A stretch of 7,023 bases of DNA from Actinomycetes bacterium (GTDB taxonomy: Bacteria > Actinomycetota > Acidimicrobiia > Acidimicrobiales > RAAP-2): NCBI GenBank assembly GCA_021801615.1, contig JAJYXS010000169.1, forward strand, positions 1 through 7,023, read 5' to 3'. Each line of letters opens with the position of its first letter. Position 1 is the stretch's first letter. The notes under the pieces are model-generated. The model had not been told where the DNA came from. It worked only from the letters and a program-made list of their open reading frames with translations, and searched no databases. A program made the position numbers and the translations under genes. This document shows positions 6,927 to 7,023 of the stretch, piece after piece.

Positions 6927-6991
6927 ACCCCCACGGGCTTGCGCCCACTAGCACCTCAAGCTAGCGCGTATACCTATTCCGCCACTCCGAC
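6908..6991 (-). tRNA. tRNA-Leu (anticodon GAG)
   Basis: On the minus strand all parts of a class II tRNA are present in 84 bases. The acceptor GTCGGAG pairs with CTCCGAC, with discriminator A at 6908. There is a D-arm with GCG/CGC. The anticodon stem CTAGC/GCTAG encloses loop TTGAGGT, giving anticodon GAG (reads CUC and CUU). A long variable arm GGGC-GCAA-GCCC is typical of leucine tRNAs, and the T-arm is GGGGG-TTCAAGT-CCCCC. CCA is not encoded. All stems are intact, so the gene appears functional despite the adjacent element. Confidence 0.95.
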
Positions 6992-7004
6992 GTGGCAGCC
7001 AGCC

Positions 7005-7010
7005 AGCATA
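7005..7010 (-). promoter_or_regulatory. candidate -10 hexamer of tRNA-Leu
   Basis: TATGCT on the minus strand lies 13 bases before the tRNA 5' end and fits TAnnnT. The matching -35 would lie at or beyond the right edge and cannot be checked. Confidence 0.4.
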
Positions 7011-7023
7011 GCCGGCACCGCGG

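Noticed and set aside
1..7023. CRISPR arrays, insertion sequences, long direct repeats
   Set aside because: No regularly spaced repeats, transposase motifs or long repeated segments were seen by eye.

Overview
The window is very G+C-rich, with strongly G/C-biased third codon positions, GTG starts and 4-bp overlaps between consecutive genes. These traits, with the protein families present, point to an actinobacterium. The content is one end of an integrative, probably conjugative, element next to a chromosomal tRNA-Leu gene. No numbers here come from a search; family names are recognised from the translated sequence.

Left part (1-1338), minus strand: a small helix-turn-helix protein (1000-1338) is followed 40 bp later by a protein joining an N-terminal HNH nuclease domain to an SF2 DExH helicase (959 to beyond position 1, so partial). 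The helicase gene has looser codon use than the rest and looks like cargo. A divergent intergenic region (about 1339-1482) separates this pair from the plus-strand genes and holds a 6-bp inverted repeat and a candidate leaderless promoter.

Centre and right (1483-6926), plus strand: a tight four-gene operon. (1) A TraD/VirD4-like coupling ATPase with an N-terminal membrane segment (1483-4027). (2) A replication-relaxation family protein with a winged-helix N-terminus (4036-4920). (3) A small protein overlapping both neighbours by GTGA junctions (4917-5270). (4) A large serine recombinase (5267-6926). Together they suggest an element that recognises and moves its own DNA (coupling ATPase plus replication-relaxation protein) and integrates or excises by serine recombination.

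Two genes are broken as sequenced. The coupling ATPase and the recombinase each need one base removed from a run of G (3091-3095 and 6207-6210) to give full-length proteins of about 847 and 552 residues. Two identical kinds of lesion suggest homopolymer sequencing error at least as strongly as real decay.

Right edge: tRNA-Leu(GAG) lies at 6908-6991 on the minus strand. The recombinase reading frame runs into the 3' end of the tRNA gene and takes its stop codon from the T-arm sequence, which marks this as the likely attachment site. The other end of the element is not in the window.
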